DNA of 64,000 nucleotides from Denitromonas sp. (GTDB lineage: Bacteria > Pseudomonadota > Gammaproteobacteria > Burkholderiales > Rhodocyclaceae). The notes beneath the pieces are model-generated. The model was not told where the DNA came from. It did not search any database and saw nothing but the letters and a program-made list of their open reading frames with translations. Of this stretch, positions 26,283-34,373 are shown in pieces (the stretch's first letter is position 1; every line of letters begins with the position of its first letter). The stretch is from NCBI RefSeq assembly GCF_034676725.1, contig NZ_JAUCBR010000004.1, forward strand, positions 3,810,001 to 3,874,000, written 5' to 3'. Made by a program: the position numbers and the translations under genes.

Positions 26283-28763
26283 ATGCAACCTCTTTCCCTC
26301 ACTCTCAAAGGCTTTCGCGGCATCCGCGATGGCCTGGGACGCGATGTCCTGAACCTGGATTTCGAGCGAATGGCCGATGGCGCCGAACTGGTTGCCATCG
26401 TCGGCGCCAACGGGCGCGGCAAGACCACCGTGATGGACAACATGCACCCGTATCTCACGATGCCCTCACGGGCCGGGGCAGCGGGTCCGGGCGGCTTCTC
26501 CTATTACGACCACGTCTGTCTGCCCGAGAACGAGAAAGACCTGATCTGGGCGCACGACGGCCGTAGTTACCGCTCGCAGGTCGTGGTCCGCCTCAACGGC
26601 CGGCGCAAGACCGAAGCCTTCCTGTTCGTGCTCGCCTACGATGGTGCGTGGAAGCCCATGGCGCTCGACGACGGCACCGTGTCCGACGGCAAAGTGGACA
26701 CCTATACCCGCTGCGTCGAGAGCATCTGCGGCAGCGCCGACACCTTCTTCACCTCGGTGTTCTCGGCACAGGGCAAGCGGCAGTTGAGCGCCTACCGCAA
26801 TGCCGAGATCAAGACCCTGCTGGCCGATCTGCTCGGGCAGGAGGAGATCCGGGCCCTCGGCCAGAAAGCGGCCGAGACGGCGCGTCTGCTCAAGACGGGT
26901 CTCGCGGCGATCCGGCAGGAACAGGCCTCGCTGGACGAGGAAGCGCAGCGGATCGCGGGCGACCGGCGCCGGCTCGACGGCGCCCAGACTCGCGTCGCGC
27001 AATGCCTGTCGACCCGACAGGCGGCCCACGCCGAGCAGGATTCGGCGCGAACGCGGCATGCACTGTTGATCGCCGAGCGCGAGCAGGCGCAAGGCGTGGA
27101 AGCGCGCCGGCGACAACTTCAGGGCGAATGCCAGGCCGTGATCCAGACCGGCAAAGAGGTCATCGAAGCCTTGCAGGCACAGGATCGGGGCGAGCAACAG
27201 CGGCTGGAACGGCTGGACCAGCGTATCGCCCAGCGTCTCGGTCAGGAGCGCAGCCGCTGGCAGGTCTTGCAGAACCAGCGCCGGCAGTGCCTCACCTTGC
27301 TGGCGGGTGCGCAAGCCGTGCGGCATGGAGAGCGCCGTCTGCCACTGGCAGAGCGAGTCTTGTCGCTACGATCAGCCCAGGTCGGAACGTGGCGGGAGCA
27401 CGTTCAACACCTGACCCAGTGCCAGGCTACGGAGCGGATGGCCCAGCAGAAACTGTCCGGGATCGAGCGCGAGGCCGGGCAGGCGGTGCTCAAGGCCGAG
27501 GAGTTGGCGCGGCGCTTCGGACTGACCGGCGAGGTGCCGTGTGTGGGGACCGATCTGCAGGGGCAATGCAAGCTCCTGGGCGATGCGCGGGAAGCCCAGG
27601 CCCTGATGCCCAGCGTCGAGGGTACGATTCAGCGCCTGGGACGCGAGAAGGCGACGGTACAGAAAGAACTGGACGCCTTGCGCGAACAGCATGAAGCCCT
27701 CGCCGCCGCGCCACAGGCATTGGCTCGGGCCGAGCACCGGGCCGAGTGTGCCCGGGCGCGTGCCGCGCGGTTTGCGCTGCTGGCCGCCCAGGCCGGGGAA
27801 ATGGCGCGGGCCCGGACTACGTTGGCTGAGATCGACCAGGAGTTGACGGAACTGGGGACGGCGCCGGGCCCCGATGCCGCGGCTGATCGGCCGGTGGAGA
27901 CGCCGGAGGAGGCGGCCGAGCGCCAGCAGATCGGCGCGGCACGGCAGGCGATCGCCTACCAGCACGAACAGCAGGCCAAACACTATCGCGCTACGCTGGA
28001 CCGGCTCAACCAGGCGCTGGCGGCCTTGCCTGCACCTTATGACGAGCAACGCCTGATCGATGCACAGACGAGGATGGAACAGGCGGCACAGTCGGTTACT
28101 GCCGCCGAGCAGGCCCATCTGAACGCAGTGCGGGATGCCGAAACCCTGGGTGTCCTGATGCAGCAGGCAACGGCCCTGGCCGGCCGCCAGGCACGGGTGG
28201 CCAGCCGCATCGCTCAGGTCGAAACCGAGTTGGGCAACTGGAACCTGTTCGCCAAGTGCATGAGCAACGATGGGCTGATCGCGCTAGCCATCGATGATGC
28301 CGGTCCGGCCTTGTCGGCACTCGCCAATGACCTCCTGCTCGCTTGCTACGGTCCCCGCTTCACGGTGTCGATCCAGACGCTGGTGGAGACGGGAAAAGGC
28401 GAACAGAAGGAGGGCTTCGACATCGTGGTGCATGACGGCGAGTCGGGCGAGAGCAAGAGCGTCGGCCTGATGAGCGGCGGCGAACGGGTCTGGATCAACG
28501 AGTGCCTGATCCGGGCGGTGGCGCTGTACCTTGCCCAGCATACCGGGCGCCGCTACGGTGCGCTGTTCTCGGACGAGGCCGATGGGCCGCTGGACCCCGA
28601 GCGCAAGCGCATGTTCATGGCGATGAAGCGGGAGGTGCTGCGGCTGGGGGGTTACCAGCGGGAGTTTTTCGTGTCCCAGACGCCGGAACTGACCGCCATG
28701 GCGGATGCCGTGATCGATATGGATCTACACAGGGAGCCGCACGAAGTCCCGATTGGAGCGTAG
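26283..28763 (+). CDS. SbcC-like SMC/Rad50-type ATPase
   Basis: An 826-residue protein with Walker A GANGRGKT at 41-48, then long Glu/Gln/Arg-rich coiled coils, a hinge region with PCVGTDLQGQCKLLG (two cysteines spaced like a degenerate zinc hook), further coiled coil, and the C-terminal signature LMSGGERVWINE with Walker B ALFSDEADGPLDP. It should form the DNA-end-processing complex with the SbcD-like protein encoded at 21160. GTGGAGTAACACC precedes the ATG. Confidence 0.8.
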   Translation: MQPLSLTLKGFRGIRDGLGRDVLNLDFERMADGAELVAIVGANGRGKTTVMDNMHPYLTMPSRAGAAGPGGFSYYDHVCLPENEKDLIWAHDGRSYRSQVVVRLNGRRKTEAFLFVLAYDGAWKPMALDDGTVSDGKVDTYTRCVESICGSADTFFTSVFSAQGKRQLSAYRNAEIKTLLADLLGQEEIRALGQKAAETARLLKTGLAAIRQEQASLDEEAQRIAGDRRRLDGAQTRVAQCLSTRQAAHAEQDSARTRHALLIAEREQAQGVEARRRQLQGECQAVIQTGKEVIEALQAQDRGEQQRLERLDQRIAQRLGQERSRWQVLQNQRRQCLTLLAGAQAVRHGERRLPLAERVLSLRSAQVGTWREHVQHLTQCQATERMAQQKLSGIEREAGQAVLKAEELARRFGLTGEVPCVGTDLQGQCKLLGDAREAQALMPSVEGTIQRLGREKATVQKELDALREQHEALAAAPQALARAEHRAECARARAARFALLAAQAGEMARARTTLAEIDQELTELGTAPGPDAAADRPVETPEEAAERQQIGAARQAIAYQHEQQAKHYRATLDRLNQALAALPAPYDEQRLIDAQTRMEQAAQSVTAAEQAHLNAVRDAETLGVLMQQATALAGRQARVASRIAQVETELGNWNLFAKCMSNDGLIALAIDDAGPALSALANDLLLACYGPRFTVSIQTLVETGKGEQKEGFDIVVHDGESGESKSVGLMSGGERVWINECLIRAVALYLAQHTGRRYGALFSDEADGPLDPERKRMFMAMKREVLRLGGYQREFFVSQTPELTAMADAVIDMDLHREPHEVPIGA

Positions 28764-28864
28764 TTGGATACAGGATGCCCGCGGTCGGCATGACAGAGCT
28801 ATCCGCCGTTTGGCCGCCATCGATTGCCGTGGCTTGTCGGGCGCCCCGCCGCTAAAATGTCTGC

Positions 28865-29101
28865 ATGTCGAAAATCCCCGAATCCACGCCTGCATTGAAC
28901 AGGCTGCGCGCAGCGGCCGGCTTAATCCCCCTTATTGAGGATGGCCTTCGCCAGTCGAAAATCACCGGAGAGAAGGCTTCTTTGATGGCGGAGTTTTGCA
29001 GCTGGGCGGCGCAGCAAGCAACGGAAGGCGGCCCGGAGGCCTTACGCCTTGCCGATGACATCAAGCCGGGCTTGGAACGGCTTAAAGCGCTGCTGGCATA
29101 G
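28865..29101 (+). CDS. Small hypothetical protein
   Basis: A 78-residue helical protein starting SKIPESTPALNRLRAAAGLI and ending in a short alanine/leucine stretch. No family recognised. The frame is clean and sits 100 bases after the SbcC-like gene on the same strand. There is a weak ribosome site, so translation is plausible but not certain. Confidence 0.5.
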   Translation: MSKIPESTPALNRLRAAAGLIPLIEDGLRQSKITGEKASLMAEFCSWAAQQATEGGPEALRLADDIKPGLERLKALLA

Positions 29102-29128
29102 CGGTGGCCGGACGATGCCGGCCGCCGC
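29101..29128. terminator. Strong GC hairpin between convergent genes
   Basis: GCGGTGGCCGG pairs with CCGGCCGCCGC across an ACGATG loop (one mismatch). It lies between the ends of two convergent genes. There is no long T-run on either side, so it may act as a transcript-end stabiliser rather than a classic terminator. Confidence 0.4.
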
Positions 29129-29168
29129 AACTAACGTGTGGCCCCATTGTGAGAGCTGAATTGCCGAC

Positions 29169-29477
29169 TCACGCCTCGGGCTCCTGCAAATCAAAGATCG
29201 GCAGACCGTCGATCACGGCCGCTTCGCTATCGAACTTCAGCCAGGCAATACCGGCTTGCTCAGCGACCGTGAAAATCGCGGCCAAATCGGCTTCGGCCGG
29301 GATCCGGTAACAGGGGGCACCGACGTAGATGACGCCACCGCTGTCGGTCGGATAAGCGTTGACCGACAGCTCGTCATTGGCCAGTTTCAGGCGGGTGCTT
29401 GGACTCAGATGCGAGATCGATAACGAGGCCAGCGATTCAGCCTGCGCTCGCAAGCTTTCCACGGCGGGCGTTTCCAT
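29169..29477 (-). CDS. Small hypothetical island protein
   Basis: A 102-residue protein with a predicted alpha/beta pattern: SPSTRLKLANDELSVNAYPT, GGVIYVGAPCYRIP and ending WLKFDSEAAVIDGLPIFDLQ. It resembles small proteins of unknown function from integrative elements; I cannot name the family with confidence. It overlaps the upstream zinc-ribbon gene by 41 bases. Confidence 0.6.
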   Translation of the reverse strand: METPAVESLRAQAESLASLSISHLSPSTRLKLANDELSVNAYPTDSGGVIYVGAPCYRIPAEADLAAIFTVAEQAGIAWLKFDSEAAVIDGLPIFDLQEPEA

Positions 29478-29652
29478 GCGGTTCTCCTTCCTCTTGACGA
29501 GATGTCGACTTGGTCTTGGGACGCGTGCCAGTCTGACGACTGAAGTTCATGCCGCAGTCGCGACAACGGAACCAGCGCAGGCGCCCCAGCGTACCCAACA
29601 GCACGCCGTCACCTGCGCAGAGGGGGCAATGTGAAAGGGTTTTCACCGGCAT
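29437..29652 (-). CDS. Small zinc-ribbon protein
   Basis: A 71-residue protein from the ATG at 29652, with CPLCAGDG and FRCRDCGMNF, i.e. two C-x2-C knuckles about 20 residues apart, followed by a basic tail. The shape suggests nucleic-acid binding. The gene overlaps the next by 41 bases in another frame, so they are probably co-translated. Confidence 0.6.
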   Translation of the reverse strand: MPVKTLSHCPLCAGDGVLLGTLGRLRWFRCRDCGMNFSRQTGTRPKTKSTSRQEEGEPHGNARRGKLASAG

Positions 29653-29754
29653 GATGGTCGTTTCACCTGGCAGAGGAAGGAGCTCGCCCCTGTGGTGGAG
29701 GCGAGCGTGCTGCTCAGGGTCGGACACGGAGCGGTATGCGGGCGGCGCATGGCG

Positions 29755-30336
29755 CTATATCAACCCACGTTCCGCGAACGAGATCACGCGGTCCCCGGCC
29801 ACGACAAAATGGTCGATGACCCGCACGTCCACCAGGCTCAGTGCCGACTTCAGCGTCTGTGTCAGCATTTCATCGGCCCGCGACGGCTCGGCTTCCCCCG
29901 AGGGGTGGTTGTGGGCGACGGCCAGGGCGGCGGCATTGCGAGCGAGCGCTCCCTTAACCACTTCCCTGGGATAGACGCTGGTCTGGGTCAGGGTGCCACG
30001 GAACAACTCCTCGGCCTCGATCAGGCGATGTTGGGCGTCCAGGTAGAGTACCAGGAACACTTCGTTTTCCAGCTTCGCGCAGTACAGGCGCAGCCAGTCG
30101 CGCAGGATCTGCGGCGAAGTCATCAGCGGACCGTTGCGCATCTGCTCTCGCAGTTCGCGCAGCAGCAGTTCTCGGGCGACGTTCAGGCGATGGGCCAACA
30201 CGGTGTCGGCAGTGCCGAGCATGCCCATCTGGGCCACGGCATCGCTGACATGCAAGGGGGTGGCGCCCGATGCGCATACCAGGGGCGAGAGCAATTCGCT
30301 GACCAGATCGGCGCGGGACAAAGCAGAGAGATTCAT
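29755..30336 (-). CDS. RadC-like JAB/JAMM-domain protein
   Basis: A 193-residue protein of the RadC/MPN+ family carried by many mobile elements. The metal-binding JAMM motif is complete: H-N-H-P-S-G followed by S and D in HNHPSGEAEPSRAD, with an upstream catalytic Glu region (LENEVFLVLYLDAQHRL). The start at 30336 was chosen because it is preceded by a structured leader with GGAGAACGCC; a longer frame upstream reads through that leader. Function in mobile elements is unproven, possibly repair or anti-defence. Confidence 0.82.
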   Translation of the reverse strand: MNLSALSRADLVSELLSPLVCASGATPLHVSDAVAQMGMLGTADTVLAHRLNVARELLLRELREQMRNGPLMTSPQILRDWLRLYCAKLENEVFLVLYLDAQHRLIEAEELFRGTLTQTSVYPREVVKGALARNAAALAVAHNHPSGEAEPSRADEMLTQTLKSALSLVDVRVIDHFVVAGDRVISFAERGLI

Positions 30337-30401
30337 GGCGTTCTCCACGAAAGAAAAGCGGAAACGCCGATCCCGAGGGGGACGAGGTCCCCGCTTGGGA
30401 T
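30337..30401 (-). promoter_or_regulatory. Structured leader (copy A): SD-sequestering hairpin plus GC hairpin
   Basis: Minus strand: a double stem ATCCC/GGGAT enclosing GGGGAC/GTCCCC (30370-30401), then GGCGTTTCC (30360-30368) pairing with the ribosome site GGAGAACGCC (30337-30346), which abuts the RadC-like ATG. Copies with different sequence but the same pairing occur at 31771, 32920, 33651 and 40308. Confidence 0.65.
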
Positions 30402-30445
30402 GAATGTGCGGACGAATGGATGACATTGGCCGGCACGATGAATGA

Positions 30446-30467
30446 GGCAGGTATCGACTGCGACGCC
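30446..30467 (-). repeat. Dispersed 22-bp element (copy 1)
   Basis: Minus strand GGC followed by GTCGCAGTCGATACCTGCC. It matches copies at 33925, 40472 and 53895 (core GTYGCRGTCGWYACCYGCC). It lies about 110 bases upstream of the RadC-like start. Confidence 0.6.
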
Positions 30468-30662
30468 GGCCAAGGACCGGATTCCATCCGACGATGGAAT
30501 GCATGTATGCCCGATCAGTTTCCGGTATCGGGCGGATGCGCTCAAGGGAGAGGAGGGGATGCCATGTTCAACCGGCTGGAATCCGGTGGCCTTGTGCATG
30601 GCGCTTGGGTGGTGGACTGCGACTGCTCTCCGAGAGCGTGCGGCGAGACGGGACGCGAAAAA

Positions 30663-30723
30663 GTGCCGGATCGCACTCCAGTGCGACTGGAATGTCAGCC
30701 CACCGGCACTAGACAAATTTTTT
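30663..30723 (+). terminator. Two-level hairpin followed by a T-run
   Basis: Outer GTGCCGG (30663) pairs with CCGGCAC (30703). Inside it TCGCACT pairs perfectly with AGTGCGA over a two-base loop. Six Ts follow at 30718-30723, eight bases after the stem. It could end a + strand transcript starting near 30480 or be part of a small RNA. No convincing protein is encoded just upstream. Confidence 0.4.
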
Positions 30724-30801
30724 GCATCTCCGCCGCAAAATCCGCGACAAGCCTGGACGATTTGGTCAAGATGGGGACTCAACCCTTCTTGCAGAACGAC
30801 C

Positions 30802-31017
30802 ATGATCCGCCTCGGCTCGCGAATTCGACTCACTCGCCGGGAGATCGAGCGCTTTCGGAAGATCACCGACATCGAGCCGGTGGACATCCGCACGCTCTAC
30901 GACCTGGATGCCTACATTGCCCGGTGCAAGGCGCACTACTGGGGCGTCTCCCAGGAAACCCGGTTCCTGCACTGGCTCATCGACCGCGAATACGCGCAGT
31001 GCCGCCTGGCGGCGTAG
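30802..31017 (+). CDS. Small hypothetical protein (paralogue of the one at 33049)
   Basis: A 71-residue protein: IRLGSRIRLTRREIERFRKI then YDLDAYIARCKAHYWGVS and a Trp-rich end. Its start resembles the 76-residue protein at 33049 (LRFTPDEVDAYRKLGLDF): a basic strand, then a charged helix with a similar spacing. Family unknown. It is on the strand opposite to the flanking genes. Confidence 0.55.
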   Translation: MIRLGSRIRLTRREIERFRKITDIEPVDIRTLYDLDAYIARCKAHYWGVSQETRFLHWLIDREYAQCRLAA

Positions 31018-31098
31018 CGTGGCAGGTCTTCGGCGGGCCACCGTCTCCCCGGCGGTGCTGTCGGGGAGACGTCGCCTTGTCGATCAACGTCATCGGAA

Positions 31099-31770
31099 TC
31101 ACTGGAAGAGGCGCGGCTCGATGGTCGCGCCGCGTATGAAAGCGAGGTACGCGCCGGCCTGACCGATGTCCCCGAAACTTGCGACGACCTCACTGCGCCG
31201 CAGAACGTCCCAGGGCCGGTCGGCATTGCCCGAAGGCTGGATGCTCAGGTCGGCTTCCCGGTATGCGGCGTGACGGTAGAGGAAATCGCCCGACCTCCAA
31301 TCGATGATGGCAAGGAGGCAGGCGCACAGGATGGCGGCACCGCCGCATTCTCCCGCCTCGATCAGCAAGGGGACCTTCAGGCCCCCGGTCGAGCGGCTGA
31401 TTCGGCCGACAACATCATGCTCTTCGAGCCAGGGCTCACCAGTGCGGGTGTCGCCAAGGATCAGTCGGACCTTGCGTTCATGGGTACGACAGGATTCCAG
31501 GACCTTGGCGGCCTTCGCATCGGTGCCGGGAGCGAAGTAGGTCGTGCGCGTCAGCGGGGACCGGCTCCAGGCCTCGACGGCGTTGCAGTACTTTTCGTAC
31601 CCGGCGATGGTGGCGTAATCGCCCTCCGTGAACGCCAGGTCGGGCCGGTCCAGCTTGTGGGCGATCTGGTTGGCGTGATCGCGGGCGTTGGCAAAGCCGA
31701 GGCAGTTGTAGCCCTCGCCGCACTCGATCACGTAGCGTTGCTGCTCCGCATTGATGCTCACCTTCTTCAT
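31099..31770 (-). CDS. Hypothetical island protein, 223 residues
   Basis: Starts KKVSINAEQQRYVIECGEGY; contains YNCLGFANARDHANQIAHKL, LPGDTRTGEP-like RLILGDTRTGEPWLEEHDVV, and ends FIRGATIEPRLFQ. No family recognised. The start at 31770 is fixed by a leader in which the ribosome site GGAACCCGA is perfectly paired upstream. It is probably cytoplasmic. Confidence 0.7.
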   Translation of the reverse strand: MKKVSINAEQQRYVIECGEGYNCLGFANARDHANQIAHKLDRPDLAFTEGDYATIAGYEKYCNAVEAWSRSPLTRTTYFAPGTDAKAAKVLESCRTHERKVRLILGDTRTGEPWLEEHDVVGRISRSTGGLKVPLLIEAGECGGAAILCACLLAIIDWRSGDFLYRHAAYREADLSIQPSGNADRPWDVLRRSEVVASFGDIGQAGAYLAFIRGATIEPRLFQ

Positions 31771-31842
31771 TTCGGGTTCCTTTCTTTCGAAATGGCGTGG
31801 AACCCGACACCCGCAGGATGTGAGCCCCACGGACGTTGGGTG
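31771..31842 (-). promoter_or_regulatory. Structured leader (copy F): perfect 9-bp SD hairpin
   Basis: Minus strand TCGGGTTCC (complement of 31799-31807) pairs without mismatch with GGAACCCGA (31772-31780), one base before the ATG. An upstream CACCC/GGGTG stem (31808-31842) takes the place of the GGGGA hairpin. The sequence differs fully from the other copies while the pairing of the ribosome site is kept. Confidence 0.6.
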
Positions 31843-31885
31843 GTTCGCTGCGCCGGACAGCGGCTGGTGTACCGAAACTGTTGAT

Positions 31886-32125
31886 TCAGGCCGCTTGCAC
31901 TGCCGGCCGGAAGGCTTGTTCAACGACTATGTCATCGGTGAGGACGACCTGGTCGGACAGCAGGCGGTCCAGCTTCAGCAGCAGGGCGTCCGCGTGCTCC
32001 TGGTCATCCGGGTAGAGGGACGGGCGCAGTTTCTCGACCTCCTTCTTGATGAGGCGAAGCTCCGGGACGATGGCGCGCTCAGCGTGCGCTTCGATGGCGT
32101 TCAGGATGGCGGTGATGGTGATCAT
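31886..32125 (-). CDS. Small hypothetical helical protein
   Basis: A 79-residue protein starting ITITAILNAIEAHAERAIVP, with a charged helix (LRLIKKEVEKLRPSL) and LLLKLDRLLSDQVVLTDDIV. No family recognised. AAGGAAG lies upstream of the ATG. A short TTCC/GGAA pairing can form around it, weaker than at the neighbouring leaders. Confidence 0.55.
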   Translation of the reverse strand: MITITAILNAIEAHAERAIVPELRLIKKEVEKLRPSLYPDDQEHADALLLKLDRLLSDQVVLTDDIVVEQAFRPAVQAA

Positions 32126-32406
32126 CAATGGCTTCCTTTCATTGCTGGAAAAACGGGGCCGGCATGCCAAGGGCAGATCGGCGGGCGGATTGGGACTCGA
32201 CGGGGCGCGGATCGCGCATCGGCGGGTCTCGGTGTCAGGCGCGGTCGCCTCGCTGGCAATCGCGGGCGTGCAGATGGGGGTGGGGTCGGAGCGAGCACCG
32301 CACGCACCGCTGGGTGAACAGCGGGCGTGGGCGTTCGACGATCCGGATGCGGCGACGGGCTTGCCGCATCACACGACGGGCCGGTGATGGCCCGGCGCTT
32401 CTCGGG

Positions 32407-32919
32407 TCAGGCGGCGCGCGATGCCTTGGTGCCGGACGAGCCCTGGGTTTCGGCGGACGCTGCTGCCGTATCGGCCGCCGGCGAGGTGGCCTGCTGCTCG
32501 AAAGCCGCGTGTGCCGTCGCGAACTCGGCCTCTCCGGCCAGGCGGTGCACCTGGGCCACGGCCGGTTCCTTGGCCACTTCAGGCAGGCATTCGACCGCGA
32601 TGTCGCGGCCGTGCCGCAGACCCGCTTGCAGGCTGCGCCAGGGCTGTACCAACACGCCGTGGCACAGCCAACGGACGAACTGGCCGATCCGTTGGTGGCG
32701 TGCCTGGCGCGCCTTGTGCCGACGCAGGGACTCCTTGCAGCACAGGTACAACGCCAGATGGGTACGCTTCATTTCCGGATCGGACTCGAGCTGGGCCATG
32801 ACTTCGGTCGCAATGGCCGGATCACGGCCGACGCGCCGATAGAAGCCGACCCAGGCACGCTCTTCCTCGGTTTCGATGCCGGTGCGCCGGGAGCGAGGAC
32901 GGGGCTTCTCAAGGAACAT
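32407..32919 (-). CDS. Hypothetical island protein, 170 residues
   Basis: Basic start FLEKPRPRSRRTG, then RAWVGFYRRVGRDPAIATEV and a Cys/His-containing helix (LALYLCCKESLRRHKARQAR); the C-terminal third is Ala/Thr/Ser-rich and probably disordered. The FYRR...VMAQL part resembles LYRRR...VIARL in the small protein at 33250, so the two may share a domain. The start is set by the structured leader. Confidence 0.6.
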   Translation of the reverse strand: MFLEKPRPRSRRTGIETEEERAWVGFYRRVGRDPAIATEVMAQLESDPEMKRTHLALYLCCKESLRRHKARQARHQRIGQFVRWLCHGVLVQPWRSLQAGLRHGRDIAVECLPEVAKEPAVAQVHRLAGEAEFATAHAAFEQQATSPAADTAAASAETQGSSGTKASRAA

Positions 32920-32988
32920 GGTGTTTTCTCCAAAGACGAACAGAGGGAACACCTGTCCCCATTCGGGGAGGCGGTGGACTCCCCGGGG
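32920..32988 (-). promoter_or_regulatory. Structured leader (copy E)
   Basis: Minus strand: CCCC-GGGGAG, loop, CTCCCC, then GGGG closing the stem (32957-32988). Next GGTGTTCCC (32945-32953) pairs with the ribosome site GGAGAAAACACC (32920-32931) abutting the ATG. Same architecture as copies A, B and C. Confidence 0.65.
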
Positions 32989-33048
32989 TTGCACGGACAT
33001 GCGGCGCTGCTAAGCTGAACGCTCACATCCCATGAGGGCCCACACATC

Positions 33049-33279
33049 ATGCTTCGTGCAGGCGACGCGCTACGGTTCACGCCCGACGAAGTCGATGCCT
33101 ACCGAAAACTCGGTCTCGACTTCGACGGGGCGCGAACACGGGATGACATCGAACAGGCATTGACCCGGTGGACCGGTACGCTGAACGATGAACGTCCCGA
33201 TCTATTGGAGAAGATCGCCGTGGCAATGGCGAAAGCCAGGGGCATCAAGCTACCCGCGCGTTTGACGCGGGTGCGCTGA
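33049..33279 (+). CDS. Small hypothetical protein
   Basis: A 76-residue protein starting LRAGDALRFTPDEVDAYRKL, with a charged helical middle and a basic end (KARGIKLPARLTRVR). Its N-terminus resembles the 71-residue protein at 30802. The last 30 bases overlap the minus-strand gene ending at 33250. Confidence 0.5.
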   Translation: MLRAGDALRFTPDEVDAYRKLGLDFDGARTRDDIEQALTRWTGTLNDERPDLLEKIAVAMAKARGIKLPARLTRVR

Positions 33280-33474
33280 CGCGGCCTTGTTGCCATTTGC
33301 CTCGGCAATCCTCATCCAACGGTCGGCGATCCGGTCCAGGTAGACCAGATCGTCGGCTTCGATCTCGCCCGACTCTCGCAAGCGGGCGATCACCTCCTTG
33401 ACCAGGGACGGGTCGTCCTTGGCCAGTTGGACCACGGTGGCGGCAATGCGCCGGCGGTAGAGGCCGATCGACAT
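33250..33474 (-). CDS. Small hypothetical protein, 74 residues
   Basis: SIGLYRRRIAATVVQLAKDD then VKEVIARLRESGEIEADDLV and a basic tail. It starts two bases after the stop of the 57-residue frame upstream, so the two are translationally linked. It shares a LYRRR...VIARL pattern with the protein at 32407. Confidence 0.55.
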   Translation of the reverse strand: MSIGLYRRRIAATVVQLAKDDPSLVKEVIARLRESGEIEADDLVYLDRIADRWMRIAEANGNKAASAHPRQTRG

Positions 33475-33476
33475 GA

Positions 33477-33650
33477 TCAACCGCCTGCCGCACGGAACTC
33501 GGACGCCCGGCCGGACCGCTCGGGAGCGATGGGCCGCGGCCTCAACAACGCCGGCACGGCCTGTGTGCGCGGGGCCGGCCGGGCATGGCCCGAACCGCCC
33601 AGCAACACGGCGACCGGGCGCGACGCTCTGGTGACGGGGATTGCGAACAT
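33477..33650 (-). CDS. Very small protein behind a structured leader
   Basis: A 57-residue Pro/Arg/Ala-rich frame (FAIPVTRASRPVAVLLGGSG...), probably disordered. What supports it is the upstream leader: its ATG abuts GGAGAACACC, which is sequestered by GGTGTTCCC. It might be a regulatory upstream frame for the 74-residue protein rather than a functional product. Confidence 0.45.
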   Translation of the reverse strand: MFAIPVTRASRPVAVLLGGSGHARPAPRTQAVPALLRPRPIAPERSGRASEFRAAGG

Positions 33651-33720
33651 GGTGTTCTCCTTCGGAAATGAAAGGGAACACCCTTCCCTGGCGGGGAACT
33701 CGGAGTTCCCCGTTCGGGAT
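33651..33720 (-). promoter_or_regulatory. Structured leader (copy B)
   Basis: Minus strand: TCCC, then GGGGAACTC pairing with GAGTTCCCC (9 bp), then GGGA, all within 33685-33719. GGTGTTCCC (33674-33682) then pairs with the ribosome site GGAGAACACC (33651-33660), with the ATG next to it. Confidence 0.65.
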
Positions 33721-33924
33721 GCTCGGCCGTGGACGGCAGAGCGGCTCGGCGACGTGCCGGGCGGCACGCACAGGATGAAGGCCCACGGTTCTTGCGAACG
33801 GGGCCTTCGCTCGATGCCGGGCGGCCCGAAGGTCGCGCGGCGGGACACAGCGTTCAGCCAGACGGCTGAACCGGACACTCGGCCAAAGACATGGCCGGAC
33901 CCGACCGAAGCCGGGGATCCACGA

Positions 33925-33946
33925 GGCAGGTAACGACTGCGACGCC
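33925..33946 (-). repeat. Dispersed 22-bp element (copy 2)
   Basis: Minus strand GGC followed by GTCGCAGTCGTTACCTGCC; 21 of 22 bases equal copy 1. A small CCAGC/GCTGG hairpin lies beside it. It is about 275 bases upstream of the ATG at 33650. Confidence 0.6.
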
Positions 33947-34373
33947 AGCAAAGCTGGACTTCAGGGGGGCCGAAGCCACCGATGAAGGCTGTGCAGACGC
34001 GATGTCCACAGAAAGCGCCTGCAGTATCGCGTCGGGATCAATGAGGCTCAAGCCCGCGACAGGGATTGCCACCCGCAAGCGCCGGCTATTCGGGGTGATC
34101 CCGGCAAGTGACATTCAACGCTTCGCGGTGCGCTACACCAAGTGCTTGATATCAAGGACCGGAAGCGTTGCGGGCCGGTCGATAGATAAATTCTTCGGTG
34201 CATCCAATCGGACTTGTAACGTTTCCGGCACTGATTTAGCATGGCCGTCGGCCGTCTGAGCCCAACCTGCCGCCGGGTTAAAACAGACCTTCCCTTGCAG
34301 CACCGACGCGACCTTCAATCCGGGTTGGCGCGTAATCGGCGGACGTCGACCGATCTCGATTGGAGGCCATGCC
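33947..34373. other. Intergenic region between divergent genes
   Basis: About 430 bases with no credible frame on either strand. It separates the minus-strand leader genes from the + strand gene at 34374 and should hold the latter's promoter. The stretch around 34170-34220 (ATAGATAAATTCTTCGG) is the most AT-rich, but I cannot place clear -35/-10 boxes. Confidence 0.4.

Noticed and set aside
33891..34259. A 122-codon + strand frame between the leader genes and the gene at 34374
   Set aside because: No plausible start context or family; it reads through the 22-bp element and a likely promoter region.
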